DNA of 64,000 nucleotides from Halichondria panicea (GCF_963675165.1 NC_087389.1:4506120-4570119), one strand, 5' to 3'. Positions 19,985-32,600 are shown, counted from the first letter of the stretch. Translations and numbers: made by a program. The notes: generated from the letters alone by a model not told the origin.

Positions 19985-21000
19985 TGAGAGAATGCAGAGG
20001 AAAAGAACGACTGTAATCAGTGGACTGGACTACTGGACTGGACTTTGACCTGACTATTGCAACACCAATTACATTCCTTTTCCTCATAACAAGACCACAA
20101 TAACAAATTAATGATTGTAAAAACTTAACACATGTACATATAGCTACATTACAAAACACCTACTGTGGCAAGAACAAAAATTAATGCTTGTCTTTAGGTT
20201 TGCATGATGGAATTAGCTTTCTGTATAGGAGGACAGGTAACTGGCCTAGCTGGTTAATAGGGACCATGATGCATTCTTGCTTAATTGAACTACAATTGGA
20301 GCATCTATATAGAACTGTTGTTTTTAGGCTCAAACGTAGGTTAAATTGAAAATGGTACATTGATTGTCTGTACATTGTTGTCCGTGGAGAGTGAATATTT
20401 GCCATCTTTCATAGTGTACGAAAATCGAGTCTATGTGCATGCTCTGTGTGCATACTCCTGTCGTACTTTTCATGAAGCCGTTGCACATACACACTTATCT
20501 TTTCTAGTAAACTATAAACCACAAACAAGACGGATGAGCATACCCCCCCCTGCTATTTGTATCAGATCCGGTCGTAGTAGATACAAAGGATGTTATCCTG
20601 TACAAGGAAAATCACTTGAAAAAGGTGCTGTTTCAGGAGGGATTTGAAAAAAGGGCATGAATGTTTAGAGACACACTTGGGAACTGTTTACTCACTGTAG
20701 ATCTACCTGTAACGTTTCCCGTGTTTGTGTAATTTCCCCTACTTTGAGCCTATGTTTAACAGTTCAATTGTCGTGCAAGCAAGAATGCTGCTTATCAGTG
20801 TGTTCTTATAATAGTCATGTATAGCTAGATATCTATGTTGTGTTTTTTGTTTTTTTATGTTTACAGTCATTTGTCATTGTGGTCTTGTTATGAAAAAGGA
20901 ATGTAATTGGTGTTGCAATAGTCAGGTCAAAGTCCAGTCCATTCCAGTCCAGTCCAGTAGTCCAGTCCACTGATTACAGACAGCCGGAAGAGAACATTAA
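19985..21000. repeat. Large imperfect inverted repeat / foldback element (about 1 kb)
   Basis: The left arm (about 19985-20340) and the complement of the right arm (about 20740-21000) share the order: CTGTAATCAGTGGACTGGAC, a run of 'actggactgg' units, ACTATTGCAACACCAATTAC, 'cataacaagaccacaat', 'gcattcttgctt' and 'aggctcaaa'. Arms differ by small indels. The central 400 bp is not recognisable. It looks like a foldback or long-TIR non-autonomous transposon. Confidence 0.65.
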
Positions 21001-21223
21001 GAACTTGACACGTAACTATAATACAATTACCATTGAATCACTTTTATCAACTTATACGACATTAAATCCGATTACATGTTACAGGTATTTCACAAAGTCA
21101 TTAATTATATACCTCCATAAAACGGACACCATTGGGGACAGCCTTTTGGCCGTTATAGGGCGTTTTCATCACGTGCGCAACATTGAGCAAGCGCCATTTT
21201 GAAGTACAGCTGTGCAGGAAGGG

Positions 21224-21304
21224 TGATGATTATTATGCTGTATTATTTGTGATGATTATTATGTTGTATTATTCGTGATGATTATTATGCTGTATTATTC
21301 GCCT
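21224..21304. repeat. 28-bp tandem repeat, three copies
   Basis: Three copies of GATGATTATTATGCTGTATT plus a short spacer (ATT(C/T)GT) run head to tail with one or two substitutions. It is a minisatellite; no function is apparent. Confidence 0.8.
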
Positions 21305-21756
21305 TATGCTGAAAAACCACCAGGGGAAGCCAAGAAAAGATAGTCAGTAGTATCAGGAGTACTCCTGGTAGTTATAGACCACTTCCTATTGCAAGCTGAA
21401 ACTCACTCAGGGGAAGCATCATTTCTTCCATCAGTGGATGCTGCAGACCTAGCATCCTATTTGGTTCTCCAAACAAATTTCATCACAGCAAAACAATACA
21501 AATCACATACGTCTCTAGAAGCATACAACCAATTTGTTTGTGGATGGATAAAAGAAGTTCATGCATGGACTAGTCGAATAAGTTTTTCTCTGTATATGTT
21601 TCAGTTTGTGCTCATAACTTTAAGTAAAACATAGGAAGTCTATCATTACACTACACTTTATGTACCCTTCCAGGGATGTACATTCTGAAGCCCTCCCTCC
21701 ACCCTTTAAGGACCCTTTCTTTTAAAGAAAACTACCGTGACAAAATGTGCGGGTGG

Positions 21757-21851
21757 TACTACCAAGGGCAGTTCTTTGTATTCCCCGAGGGCGCAGAAAT
21801 CCAATACACCCCACAGCCCTCGGGGAATACATAGATCTGCCCTTGGTAGTA
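21757..21851. repeat. 95-bp hairpin with long complementary arms
   Basis: TACTACCAAGGGCAG...ATTCCCCGAGGGC pairs with GCCCTCGGGGAAT...CTGCCCTTGGTAGTA with a loop of about 20 bp. It could be a very short foldback element or a structured transcript. No gene overlaps it. Confidence 0.65.
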
Positions 21852-22458
21852 CAAATCCGATACACCCTTGATTATCGATAGTACAACTATTACTTGGACA
21901 GTGATGTAATACATTCCATTGTGCCATGACTTCACGTAACAGGACAAAGTCATGCAAGTTGGGCCAGTTAACCTGAAGTGGGTAAATAGAGGACGACTGT
22001 AACCTATACAATTAATGCAGTACAATTTATCAGTGATCATCTGATAGAAGAGCTTTGATGTGTAAGCCGTCCGCACGCACGCATGCATGCAGTTTGTACT
22101 ATAGCTCTTGTTATTGTATGTATGTATGTATTGAGCGTTGTACGCATATTCTTGAAGTCACATGACTCCCCGAGTCCCTATACACCATTGTCGAAACTAT
22201 GATGCCCCCCCGTTCTATATTCAGATGTTCCATGCTGATGACTATGAGCTACAGGCTCTCTCTAAAGGACACTGCGCATGCCTGTTCTCTGTAGAAAATC
22301 TTCAGACTCCGTGATTCTCAGTTGTTGTTATAGTGAATGTACGTATGATAGTAATGGCAATTTATCACTTTAAATTTGACAGATGTGTATAATTATTACG
22401 AACAAGTTCTTTACAAAAGGTGTATGCATGACATTAGGGGGATAAAATGTTATGTAAA

Positions 22459-24789
22459 TCAGATATGGAGTAGGTCTTCTCTCAACTTTTTTGAGAGAGA
22501 ATTGTTTGTAAATACAACGTTTACTTTCTGACTGTCATCTCGACCAGCATTGAGTGAGTCACAGATTTCTTGGAGCATTTTCTTTCCTTTGTTTGAAATA
22601 TGAGTGTTCTCAAGTCTGTACAAGTTGTGCAATAATTATTATGCATGATGATGATAATAGGTGAACATAAGTATGATTATAATACTACATTGTATACTGT
22701 ATGTTCCCGTTGGCTCTGTGACTCTATAGATCTACGGGCGTAACTATAAAATTTACGGGAAGGAGGCAACCGCACCCGCAAATTGTTTGCCCGGAACCAC
22801 ACCCACTAATTATCGCGTAGAAGCATAGATTGAAGAGTTAGAGGGATAGGAAACGGTTGGTATCTCGAGTAACATCCGCGCTACGCTGCGGTTTAATCGA
22901 GGCCATCACAACAATATTTATTTATACACTCAGTGCATAATAAACTACAAGTAACTGTTTAGTCCGTGCAACTCACTTATATTTCAAGGTCTATACCTAT
23001 TGTAGTAGTCATAACCAGCACGCTTACACGTTATATGTTCCAATAGCTCTAAAACAGCCTTGGGAACATATAACTTTATTGGAAAGTCTCTTTTTACTGG
23101 GTGTGGTCAGTCATTAGCAAGTACTACACGTGGCTCATGGACTAGGCGTGTTATAAATTGCTGAAAGAGATGATGTCTCGAGGAAACACAGCTTTGGGAG
23201 TTACCCGGCAAAAATGTGCTTAATAGCCTCATAACGCGGATAATTTTCGAGGCTCCACTGCAGATTCAATGTAAAATCATCACGTGCACCACTCCGTTTC
23301 CTATCCCTCTAACTCTTCAATCTATAGTAGAAGCGCATGCAAATGGCAGAAAACTGCTATTTACCTGTTCTCCTTCTCTTTTCTTCATCAACAAGACAGT
23401 ACGTGATAGAGCTCATTTCTGCTCATTCTATATACCTATAGTAGCTAGTTATCCAGAAGTTAGCTAGCCAGAGCTATTAAGAGCTAGTGAGGTGAGTCAC
23501 ATGAAACCTGAAGTTCAATAGTACAGGAGGCAAGGGCCTCCTCTGCCTCATTGCTAGTTACGGCCCTGATCTACTCTAGCTCCTGAGGCACTTTGCAAAA
23601 AATGAGACCACCCCCCCTCCTCTTTTGCAAAACTCTACACTTACTGCATGATTTAGATCCCACTTTTCATTGGCTAACTAGACTAGAAAAATTACATTTG
23701 TATCATCAAGCATCATTATAATTCCCTGGGAATTATGACAAAGTGGGTTAGTAACCTACCCCCCAAACGAAAGGGCATCACACAGTTTGAACACAGAAAA
23801 CTCATGCATGCAGCATACTTGCTATACACAAAATAATATGATCAAGCGCAGGATGATACACAAGATAGTGTATTGCTGGCCACAGGTCACTGATTGAGTT
23901 AGTGACATGCATGTGAGGGGAGGTTACTTAGTTGGATTTACTAGTATAGTGGTCACATCAAAGCTTGAATATGCTTGCTATATATAAAATAATGCAATTA
24001 ACTCACACTACAGTTGTTACGCTTTTGGATGTATTCTGCTGAAGAGCTTGTCCAAGCAGTTTGGCTCCTTCGTCATCTATCCGGTTGTATCCTAGTCTGC
24101 ATGTAAATTGAGCAGAAAGAATAATTATCATAACCTGATATAATTTTGTCTCTTCAACTTACTGAAGCCTATCGAGTGTCTGTGTGACACTGAAGAGAGT
24201 GACAAGCTTTTCAATTCCTTTCGGTGATGTAATCCCACAGCCATAAACTCTACGAATGTGAATCGATATAATTATGTGAAACAAATTAATGGGCTACATT
24301 ATTATTATCAATACTTACCCCAAACTTCCGAGTGAGCTTGTTGGCTTGGCGATAAGTGCATCAATAATTTTGTGGAATCCTTGGTCTCCGATTGGATTCT
24401 TAGTCAAGCTATGTTGTAATTTTTTTTGTGGGAAAAGACCGTGGCTTAATTATTAACCTGGTTAATAATTAAGTCACGTCCTATAAGTAATATGCATGTA
24501 CAGCTAGTACAATAATAGGGAAATTCAAATGTAATGGAACACCTATATATAGGTACGTATATGAACACAACACTTACTCCAGCAGTTTCAGACTGTTGTT
24601 TCTCTCAATGATGTTGGCAATTAGCTCACAATCCATAGGTTGAAGGTTGTTGCGGTCAATCCTACAATACACATATCAATTATATAATTATCAAAGGCTA
24701 CGTACCTTAAAGTCTCAAACGTTCCGTTGATTACAGCCATATTTGACAATGCGGTGAGTCCAACAGAAGTCATTCCAATATCCGCCAAT
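22459..24789 (-). CDS. NLR-C LRR5-LRR9 and C-terminal exons
   Basis: Exons: LRR5 24706-24789, LRR6 24578-24661, LRR7 24319-24408, LRR8 24163-24249, LRR9 24007-24096, C-terminal 22459-22615 (ends ...REDLLHI then TGA). Every acceptor, donor and phase-2 junction fits, and lengths (84, 84, 90, 87, 90, 157) parallel NLR-D. The last exon encodes ENTHISNKGKKMLQEICDSL..., the same C-terminal cap as other copies but more diverged. No break is seen in these exons. The gene as a whole is compromised by the frameshift in exon 3. Confidence 0.82.
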
Positions 24790-24819
24790 CTATAGAGTTT
24801 TGTGGTGTCCCATACGGTA

Positions 24820-25015
24820 CCGTATAGTGGGTAATTTTCGTGGGGTAAAATATTCGTTATTTTCGTGGGCAAGCTGACCTACACAAAAATTTCCTCCACG
24901 AAAACGTAGGCCCAAAAAACGCATGCAATGCAGTTAAACGAAATTTATACTCATGAAAATCACCGTTTTCCAGTTAAACAAATTTTTTACCCCATGAAAA
25001 TTATCCGCTATACAG
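24820..25015. mobile_element. TA-flanked MITE in NLR-C intron (196 bp)
   Basis: It starts CCGTATAGTGGGTAATTTTC and ends ...AAAATTATCCGCTATACAG between TA dinucleotides. It belongs to the same family as 7271-7709, 7752-7954 and 19583-19864. Confidence 0.65.
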
Positions 25016-25249
25016 TAATTCAATTATAGGAGAATTTAGATCCCATTTGAGTGTATTTAGCAGGGAACTATGAGCTATAGTACCGGTACTATAGATTGCT
25101 CTGGGCTACAAACTACAAGATTGTACATTGTATTGTGATTTACAAGAAGATACACATGTAATAATATAAAAATTATTGTAGCTAGATGCTTTGTCTAGTA
25201 ATATAATAACAGAACTAGAATGAAAGAGAGAAGCTCTAGTTTCTTTTTT

Positions 25250-25570
25250 TGGCTTTGTTCGAGAGTAGTATATAGGAGGCGCTCGTTTTTTGGGCAGTGT
25301 GCTGTGCTTTTTTGCTGCAAGGCTGCATGGGGGAGGAGCTGGATGTATGGAAGTGCTGGGATTCTAGCTTTGGCTTCTTCCTAAAGTTCCTTTCGTTTTG
25401 TTCAAGAGTACAGTATAGGAGCCGCTCGTTTGCTGGGCTTGTTTGCTGTAAATTATAGCTTAGGTGTCTTCCTTTCGCTTTGTGAGAGTAGTACGAGCCA
25501 CTTGTTTCTTGGGAAGTGTACTGGGCTTGTTTGCTGCAAAACTGGGGGAGGAGCTGGATGTTTCCCTTTT
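25250..25570. repeat. Degenerate tandem repeat in NLR-C intron
   Basis: Three diverged units of 100-150 bp share 'gagagtag(t)a', 'gccgctcgttt', 'gctgggcttgtttgctg' and 'gggggaggagctgg'. It occupies the large intron between the LRR4 and LRR5 exons. No coding sequence. Confidence 0.5.
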
Positions 25571-25805
25571 GTGGGTGGAGCTAGGACTATAATTTTGTCC
25601 ATCAAACCGTAAGGTCAAACTGAGGTGGAAGAACAGGGTTGACTTGAATAGAGACCACAGATTTAGTAGAGACACAGAGATGCCAACTTCAGATATTAGT
25701 TTTCAAAAGAATAATGATGCAGTTGCTAGGTTGGCTGTTTATATAGGTTGACTGTTGCTAAGCTAGTGCATTTCTAGTAGCCAATAGGTTTTGGGATCTA
25801 AATCA

Positions 25806-25920
25806 GTTAGAACATGTGCATTCGGTATCTATATGGTTATAGTGTCCCTCATCCCTCGGGCTAAAGCCCTCGAGCTTTGGGACACTATAACACATAGATA
25901 CCTCATGCCCATGTTCTAAC
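25806..25920. repeat. 115-bp hairpin in NLR-C intron
   Basis: Arms of about 55 bp, beginning GTTAGAACATG and containing GTTATAGTGTCCC, are complementary with a few mismatches. It is probably a miniature foldback element. It lies 27 bp from the LRR4 donor. Confidence 0.65.
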
Positions 25921-25946
25921 TATAACTTAACATTAATTTTCATTAC

Positions 25947-26656
25947 GTCATTTCTGTGATTGTCTCATTTTTCTCCAAAGCAAGTGCTATTCTCTCAACT
26001 CCTTCATCACCAATGTTGTCGTGTCGAAAGCTGCATGCAAATTAAAGAATACTCATAACGATACATGTGAATGTCACAGAATTGACTATACGTACTGTAT
26101 TTCTCTGATAAACTTGTTTTGACCTTCTAGAATCTTCGCTATCTTGTAAGCTCCAACGCTTGTTATTTCACACTTGTCCAACCTGTTAGAGTATTATCAT
26201 AAATCGCACAGTGTCTTAAGAAGCTTACTCTAAAATAGTAACAGTTTTGTTAGATTCAAGAGCTGTCGCTAGATTTCCAATTCCCTCATCTCCAATAGGA
26301 TTATAAGACAATCTAAGAAATATAGAGGTATATATAGCGTCATTATAATAAATTATATCAATTGTGGCCTATTTCAAACAAAAATGTGTCTCAAAACATA
26401 ATTATGTAGGTCCAGTCTCAAAGGCTTCGTTAGTAAATAGAAGCCTTAGTAAAAAAATGACAGTGTTTTCAATGTAGAAGCACGGCAGAATATATAATAA
26501 GCCAGATTAAAATTTGAGTACATGAGGGTGCAAAGTTATATATACGTACGTGAGACAGTTATATATACGTACGTGAGACCCTCCAATTGTATATTGCAAG
26601 ATATAATGTCGGCTAGATGAGAAATTGCTGAAGCTGTGATTCGATTATGCGTTAAA
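25947..26656 (-). CDS. NLR-C LRR1-LRR4 exons
   Basis: Exons: LRR1 26573-26656 (LTHNRITASAISHLADII), LRR2 26229-26312 (LSYNPIGDEGIGN), LRR3 26096-26182 and LRR4 25947-26030 (FRHDNIGDEGVER). Each ends in phase 2 at GT. LRR1 follows the NACHT exon as in NLR-D. The donor of LRR1 is duplicated as a short direct repeat (GTACGTGAGAC at about 26544-26578), which may offer an alternative splice site. Confidence 0.82.
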
Positions 26657-26722
26657 CTGCAAATAGAGATATCACATACATCATAACGTACACATGCAGT
26701 ACATTCACTCATTGAACTTAAC

Positions 26723-28483
26723 TTGAAAGACGATATCTTAAAGCCATCAACACCGTTGGTCTCAGCAAATCTAACTAGTGACATTTTTAGGATACTTAGC
26801 CCATTGTCTCCAATGTTACAGCCTCTAAAGTCCAGCGTCCACTCCCCGCCAGCCGATGTAACCATGTGAGCAGCACACAGGCAATCAGTTGTATTGAGAA
26901 ACATGTTGCTCAAATTGAGCACACGATAAAATTGTTCAGCTGCTTTCTCACTTATAGCTTGAGTGTTTGCCTCGTAAACACAGTGAAGAAGGAAGATTTG
27001 AGCTCGATTGGCCTTACCAGTTTCAGTGATCATGATCTCTTGGAAATCTTCATCAATTAACTTGGTAATTCCAGAAAAGAACTTCCAAACATTTCGAAAT
27101 TGCATGTCATCGCGAAATTCTCTGAGAAGACGAACTTGTTCCAATCGATCTAGTTTTTGAATTCCATACGCCGCAAGGAACTCTTGAATGGAGAGATGGT
27201 TGAATTGGTAGACAATATCAAAACCAGCAACGTCAGAGTTAATTGGGGTGTTTAAGAGACCGTAGCCATCAAATCGTTTCTGATTATCTGAATTTAGACC
27301 AACTCGTTGCAAATCTTCTCTGCTATACACAAATTTCTTCTGTTTAAAGCTGTCCAGCGCTAAAATACACAATAGGTTGAAGACACTTTTAATTTCGGGA
27401 GGAAGCTTGCTTAAGCTGGTAATGCCATTAATAGAATTCAGTGCTGAATTTGATTGTTTCTTACAGTTTTGGTAGAGGGTATTGCAGATGTATTGTTCGT
27501 ATAACTCGGTAAGAGTGTGTGGTAAGGCGGACTCCATACGAGCCACGTGGCAGATAATAGAAAGTGTAAGCGGGATGTGGGCCAACGCTTTGAGGTTTGG
27601 AAACTTGTTGAGATGACCGAGAATAGTTTTAGACATTTCCCCGCCATGAAGTTGTATGTATTGTGTGATTTGCTCAGTGTCAAATCCTAACACCTCGATA
27701 TGTCGTTCATCCATGTAGTCATAAAGATCAGCCGTCACTGATGGACGAGAAGTGACTAGCACTGAAACTTTTGGAAGCTTATTGCCCACGACAATATCAA
27801 AGAAAAATGAGCCTTCTTCACGTAGCTCCGGCGGTAACTCATCCCAGCCTTCAAGGATAATCAACGTCCTGTCACCTTGAGAACGAAAAGCCTGCTCAAC
27901 AGCCTTGTCACATATATCACCTTCTAAAACAATGTTTATTATGTCTTTTAGCGTGACTACAGACTTTTTTTGGAATCTTCGAAGAGTAACCAAAACCAAA
28001 ATGTCATATTCTTCATTAAGAAACTCTCCTTTGGCCCAGAGCCGACACATTTCAAGTGCTATAGCATTGTCTTTCCTACACCGGGAGCTCCTTCAACTAG
28101 TACTAACTTTCTTGGCTGATCTTCACCGTATGCAAAAACTCGATCCAGTTGAATTTGCTCTTTTTTCTTGATGATATCGTCGGCTGAATCGTGCAAAGTG
28201 CTTTTGAGAAATTTATCTTGCTCTCTGTCTATGTGATTGGCTTTCTGTTTCTTGATAAGAGCTAAACTTATATACTGCATTTTTTTGGATGCAGGTCCTG
28301 CAGCCCTCCTGAAAAATTTAGCTTGTGTGTAAGTGGTACGTAGATTGTCCGCAAAGACTTGAAGAGGGCTAGTAATGCATTGTCGGGAGAAATCCGAGCA
28401 TGACTGGGGATCTGGACTGGAGGTTCGCGTTCGCTTAGAAGGTTCGCCGGAACTTTGGTCAGAATTGTGTTGTCTTTTCAAAC
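26723..28483 (-). pseudogene. NLR-C exon 3: NACHT domain with a 2-bp frameshift just after Walker A
   Basis: It is homologous to the other NACHT exons but more diverged (LFILEGWDELP becomes LIILEGWDELP; VTSRP kept). Walker A GAPGVGKT is intact. Right after it the DNA reads ATG CTA TAG where homologues encode MLAL; removing one TA restores ML-ALEMCRLW. The frame upstream (28483-28059) and downstream (28058-26723) are each fully open, so this looks like a single dinucleotide duplication, a polymorphism or a base-calling error in an otherwise preserved gene. The donor is taken as TTCAA|GTTAAG, which matches the position and phase of the other copies. Confidence 0.82.
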
Positions 28484-28850
28484 CTGTAGAAGCAGAAATG
28501 GATCAGCATATTACCTGTGACCACAACTGTTGTACAAATTGATGCATCACAGATTCAACTGTATAATTATAGATCTAGTCTATATATAAATATAATTATC
28601 ATTATGCTATATAAAAAATTATATACCAGCTATATATATACATTTCCATAGCGTCCAGTATTTATACCCTATTATAGCTACTCTTATCCAGATTCGTAAC
28701 TTCACTATGAATAATATTCAGTGTCAATTTAATAATTAGTTATATAATTATACTGATTCACAGCAGAATGATTCATGCATAATTTTGATACAATGACCTA
28801 GCCATGCAGGCGAATTAAAACAATGACCTATAGCCAGGCTTTGCCTATAG

Positions 28851-29299
28851 CTAACACAATGGGATCTTGGATTAATTGTGTTGTCTCTAGGTACGGGTTG
28901 CTTCTCACTTGACGGTTTGCTGGGTTGTGGAGAATGAGAGGTAGGTTCAGAACCAGAACTTGTAGCTAACGTGTCGGTTATTCCGGTTGCAGACTGATTA
29001 TTTATAAGCCAATTCTCCAATTTATCTGCCAGATCAGAATGAGGCAAGTGTTCCGCTGCATCACGAACACACTTTACAAATAATGAAGGAGCTCGATCTC
29101 CTTTTATGCACATGATTTTAACTAGTTCACATGTCTTTTCTTGTCTAGTTTGACTGGGCAACATCAATTTTTCCATTTCATCACTGGTCAGAAGCTGCTG
29201 CTCGTTTAGGTGTGGTAGTAGCTCCTTGAGGTTTAGACAGCTATTAAAGTCAACATGATGGACCATAAAAAATGTTTTACATGTAGTAGATCTAGCCAT
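28851..29299 (-). CDS. NLR-C exon 1: CARD-like domain
   Basis: ATG at 29299 opens a death-fold domain (FFMVHHVDFNSCLNLKEL, LLTSDEMEKLM, KGDRAPSLF, HSDLADKLENWL) with a Ser/Pro-rich tail. It is close to NLR-A exon 1. The exon-3 acceptor needs one leftover base; a phase-1 donor T|GTGTTA near 28851 would keep frame, but it is weak and the true end is uncertain (the frame is open to 28748). Unlike NLR-B and NLR-D there is no second death-fold, no linker repeats and no exon 2, so this is a shorter receptor type. Confidence 0.72.
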
Positions 29300-29386
29300 A
29301 GCAAGTTGTTAGTTGTTTCTACTTAGTGAGTCTCATAGTAAATAGTAGTTGTATACGCCCTAAATCCACCGCAAAACCGAAAGTAG

Positions 29387-29413
29387 ATTATATAGGGGTG
29401 GGGAAAATCCCCC
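29387..29413 (-). promoter_or_regulatory. NLR-C promoter: TATA-like box and kappaB-like palindrome
   Basis: The palindrome GGGGAAAATCCCCC (29400-29413) lies immediately upstream, in minus orientation, of a TATATAAT box (29387-29394), about 90-115 bp before the ATG. It is identical in arrangement to the NLR-A promoter. Confidence 0.55.
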
Positions 29414-29614
29414 ACAATTTCCCTCACATTTCTGTCCACATTATAGTATAGAGCTGCACTTGTACTTGTCAGTACAGTAGAATATAAATTATAATATATG
29501 CACCTGATTGAGTTGTAAAATAATGGGACAAAAATATACTATTGAGAATGGGGGTGGTCTTTCACACATGTTCACAGGAGAAAAGGTTACACGTGGTACA
29601 TATACACATAACTA

Positions 29615-32600
29615 TCACAGATAATTGGTGGAGTTTCTTTTCTGCACCACTTGAGAGTGATGCTTGTAGTTGAGGTCTAACTTGTTCTCTGTGTCTCTCC
29701 CAGAGTTGATGGAGTCACAGATCTCTTGGAGCTTCTTCTTTCCTTCGTCAGTCACCTTTGTAGCCTGCATTCTGCATGAAACAATCACTTTAATTATTTC
29801 GGCAAATTTCACCAGACTACGTACTCATGCAATTTGCAAACTTTTAAAGGACCATACTCACTGTGACTGTACTGTAGTGTCCCCTTAAGCGTACACATGT
29901 ACATGGAACTTAGCCTTTGAAAAGAGCCACGCAGCAATGTAAACTATAGCTATTACTAGCATGCAAAGTAGACTGGAAACCACTCCCCTTCTCTCGGGAG
30001 AAAGGGACTGGCAAGCTGCCGTGTTGAGAGTTGTCCCAGTGCGTGAAGAATGTCACGCTGCCACAAGAATGTAAACGTCACAAATAGTCACGTGCCACCG
30101 CCCACACGCTATAACTATCACTGCACAAAATGTTATCGGCCTCAAGTATAAAGTACATCACCGGCGATCTGTCATCGAGGTTGAAATAATATCACCCACG
30201 CATTATGCATTTTGTGGTTTGTTCTAATTTGCATTCCAACGGGACAACTCTCAACATGGCAACTTGCCAGTCCCCAGAGCCCAGAGTGAAGGGAGTGGTT
30301 TCCAGTCTACATGCAAAGTACGTATACGGTACACTCACAGAACTTGCTTGACTGAATTGGAGCTGTTCCTTTTCAAAGCCTCTCCCACTAGTTCAGCACC
30401 CTCGTCTCCGAGATGATTGCACCCCAGTCTGTGAGGAAAAACAACCAAATATTGACTCCACTGGCTTCTTTGATTTCAAAGCTAGGGTGCATAATGGAAG
30501 CACAGCAGTGGACTGTTGTACAGTTTGCTACCAGTACCTTGACACCGTATGTATTAGTGTCTCTAAAATGTATAAGTTCATGGTCATCACGCAGACCTCG
30601 GTATGTGGTATGCTATAATTATTATAATTGTGGCCGCTTACTGAATTCCGACAAAAGTTTCTGTGACTGAAAACAGTTCCATGAGTTTCTTGAGCCCCTT
30701 TGGTGTGACATCACATCCAAACACCCTGTACAAAGTTTTAATTGACCAAAATAATTATGATGAGTCATCAATTCATGCAGTTTTTACACTTTATAAGCCT
30801 TTACTTATTTAACTTTACTTACCCCAACTTTTTGAGAGATCCTTTACGTTTGACGATCAGTGCTTCAAGTACTCGTACAAAACCAACATCTCCAATTGGA
30901 TTCTTTGACAAACTGCATGACACCAAAATAATGGTGGCTGCAATGATAATGAAACAGTTCACGGCTTACTCTATCAGAATAAGGCTGCTGCTCTTCTCAA
31001 TAATAGTAGCCACCAGATGACAGTCATTAGCTCCCAAATCATTCCGATCAAGTCTAGAGTGCGTGGCAAATGAACATTAATCCAAGAAAAAATATAATCA
31101 CGTACTCAGAAAGTTTGAGTGGGTGTACGTACAAATTACCTTAGTACTTCAAGAGTTTGGTTGACGGGAGCCATTTGGGCTAGAGCAGTAAGACCGACTG
31201 AAGTCATATCTGTTTTCGTCAGTCTACGTATAGACGAAGTAATTAAATAACATGAATTATACATGATAAATCACTTACGATAATTCAGTGAGAGCCTTGT
31301 TGTATCTGTTGTCTAGTGCCTGCGCTATCCTCGTAACACCATGGCAACCAAATTGTTCAAATCCGATGCTGTATAGACACAATTTGTGAGTAGACATACC
31401 TATAGAAGAATGTTTTCCAAATCATGATAGTTACGGAAACTTACTAGAGTTCTTCTATTGTGCTGTTTGCTCTCAAGACATCAGCTAGTTCAAAAGCACC
31501 ATCTTTAGTCAGCTCACAGCTTGAGAAACTGTTATAAACATACTCGATATAATTATAGACCATATTCACCGGCTTAAAGAAAACAGATAAAAGTACATGT
31601 ATAATTATACTTACATATTCACTGTGCATCATAAATGCCTGGCTGATATAAAATTATTATAACTAACTAATAGCACTTAACGTACTGAAGTGATTTGGTT
31701 GTTGCATGCGACTGCTTAAGAGCTCTTGTTAGAGTCCTCATGCCCTCGTCTCCAAACGGATTGGACGACAATCTGTAGAGGATATTATCAGTGACTATGG
31801 TTATTATTATACATTCGCTGATCTGGAATTTAAATACTTACATGTAGTATAGACATAAATTTGCTAGCTGGACGAGGCATATGTGTATAGTGAACTTCTC
31901 AATAAGGACAGTTTGCAATTGGAAACAGTCAGTTTGTCCTAATGTATAGAGACGAGGTCCTTTATTAAGAGGCTAAATCTCTATAGTAGCTGTCCAATAG
32001 AGAGGGTGTCCCTAGCTTGCTTGTAAGGTTTACTACAATTAATACACATGCACACATAAGCTCACATGAGTGAGTGTAACTGCATCTTGCTGTTGATCAT
32101 GTCCGCTAGGTGGCAAACAGACACGGCTCGTATCCGGTTCTGAGTCAAACTGCATGCACGTAAAAGGTAAATTTAAAAAGGATCACAGTTGAATACAATG
32201 CATTGTCTTGATAAAGTACACGAGTGTCGCAGCTACATTTATTGCCATACTACTAAATTGTGTCAGGATACAATTTTGAGTAGCAAACATAAACCATTCA
32301 CATCATTACACTACGGACTACGGACTGGCTAATAATTATCCACTCACTCCAATCTCTTGATGGTGAATCCGAGTACTCCATGGGCCTCAATGTGGGTCAA
32401 AAGAGACGTCTTGAATATCCTCAGTCCATCGTCCCCCATATTGCACCCCCTCAACTCGACCTGCCAATCCCCCCCGGCCGATGTGATCATGTGAGCAGCA
32501 CAGAGACAGTCGGTTGTGTTGAGAAGCATATTACCGAGGTTTAGAACATAGAACATCTTTTCTGCAGCTTTCTTGCTGATAGCAGGGTTGTCGGCTTCGT

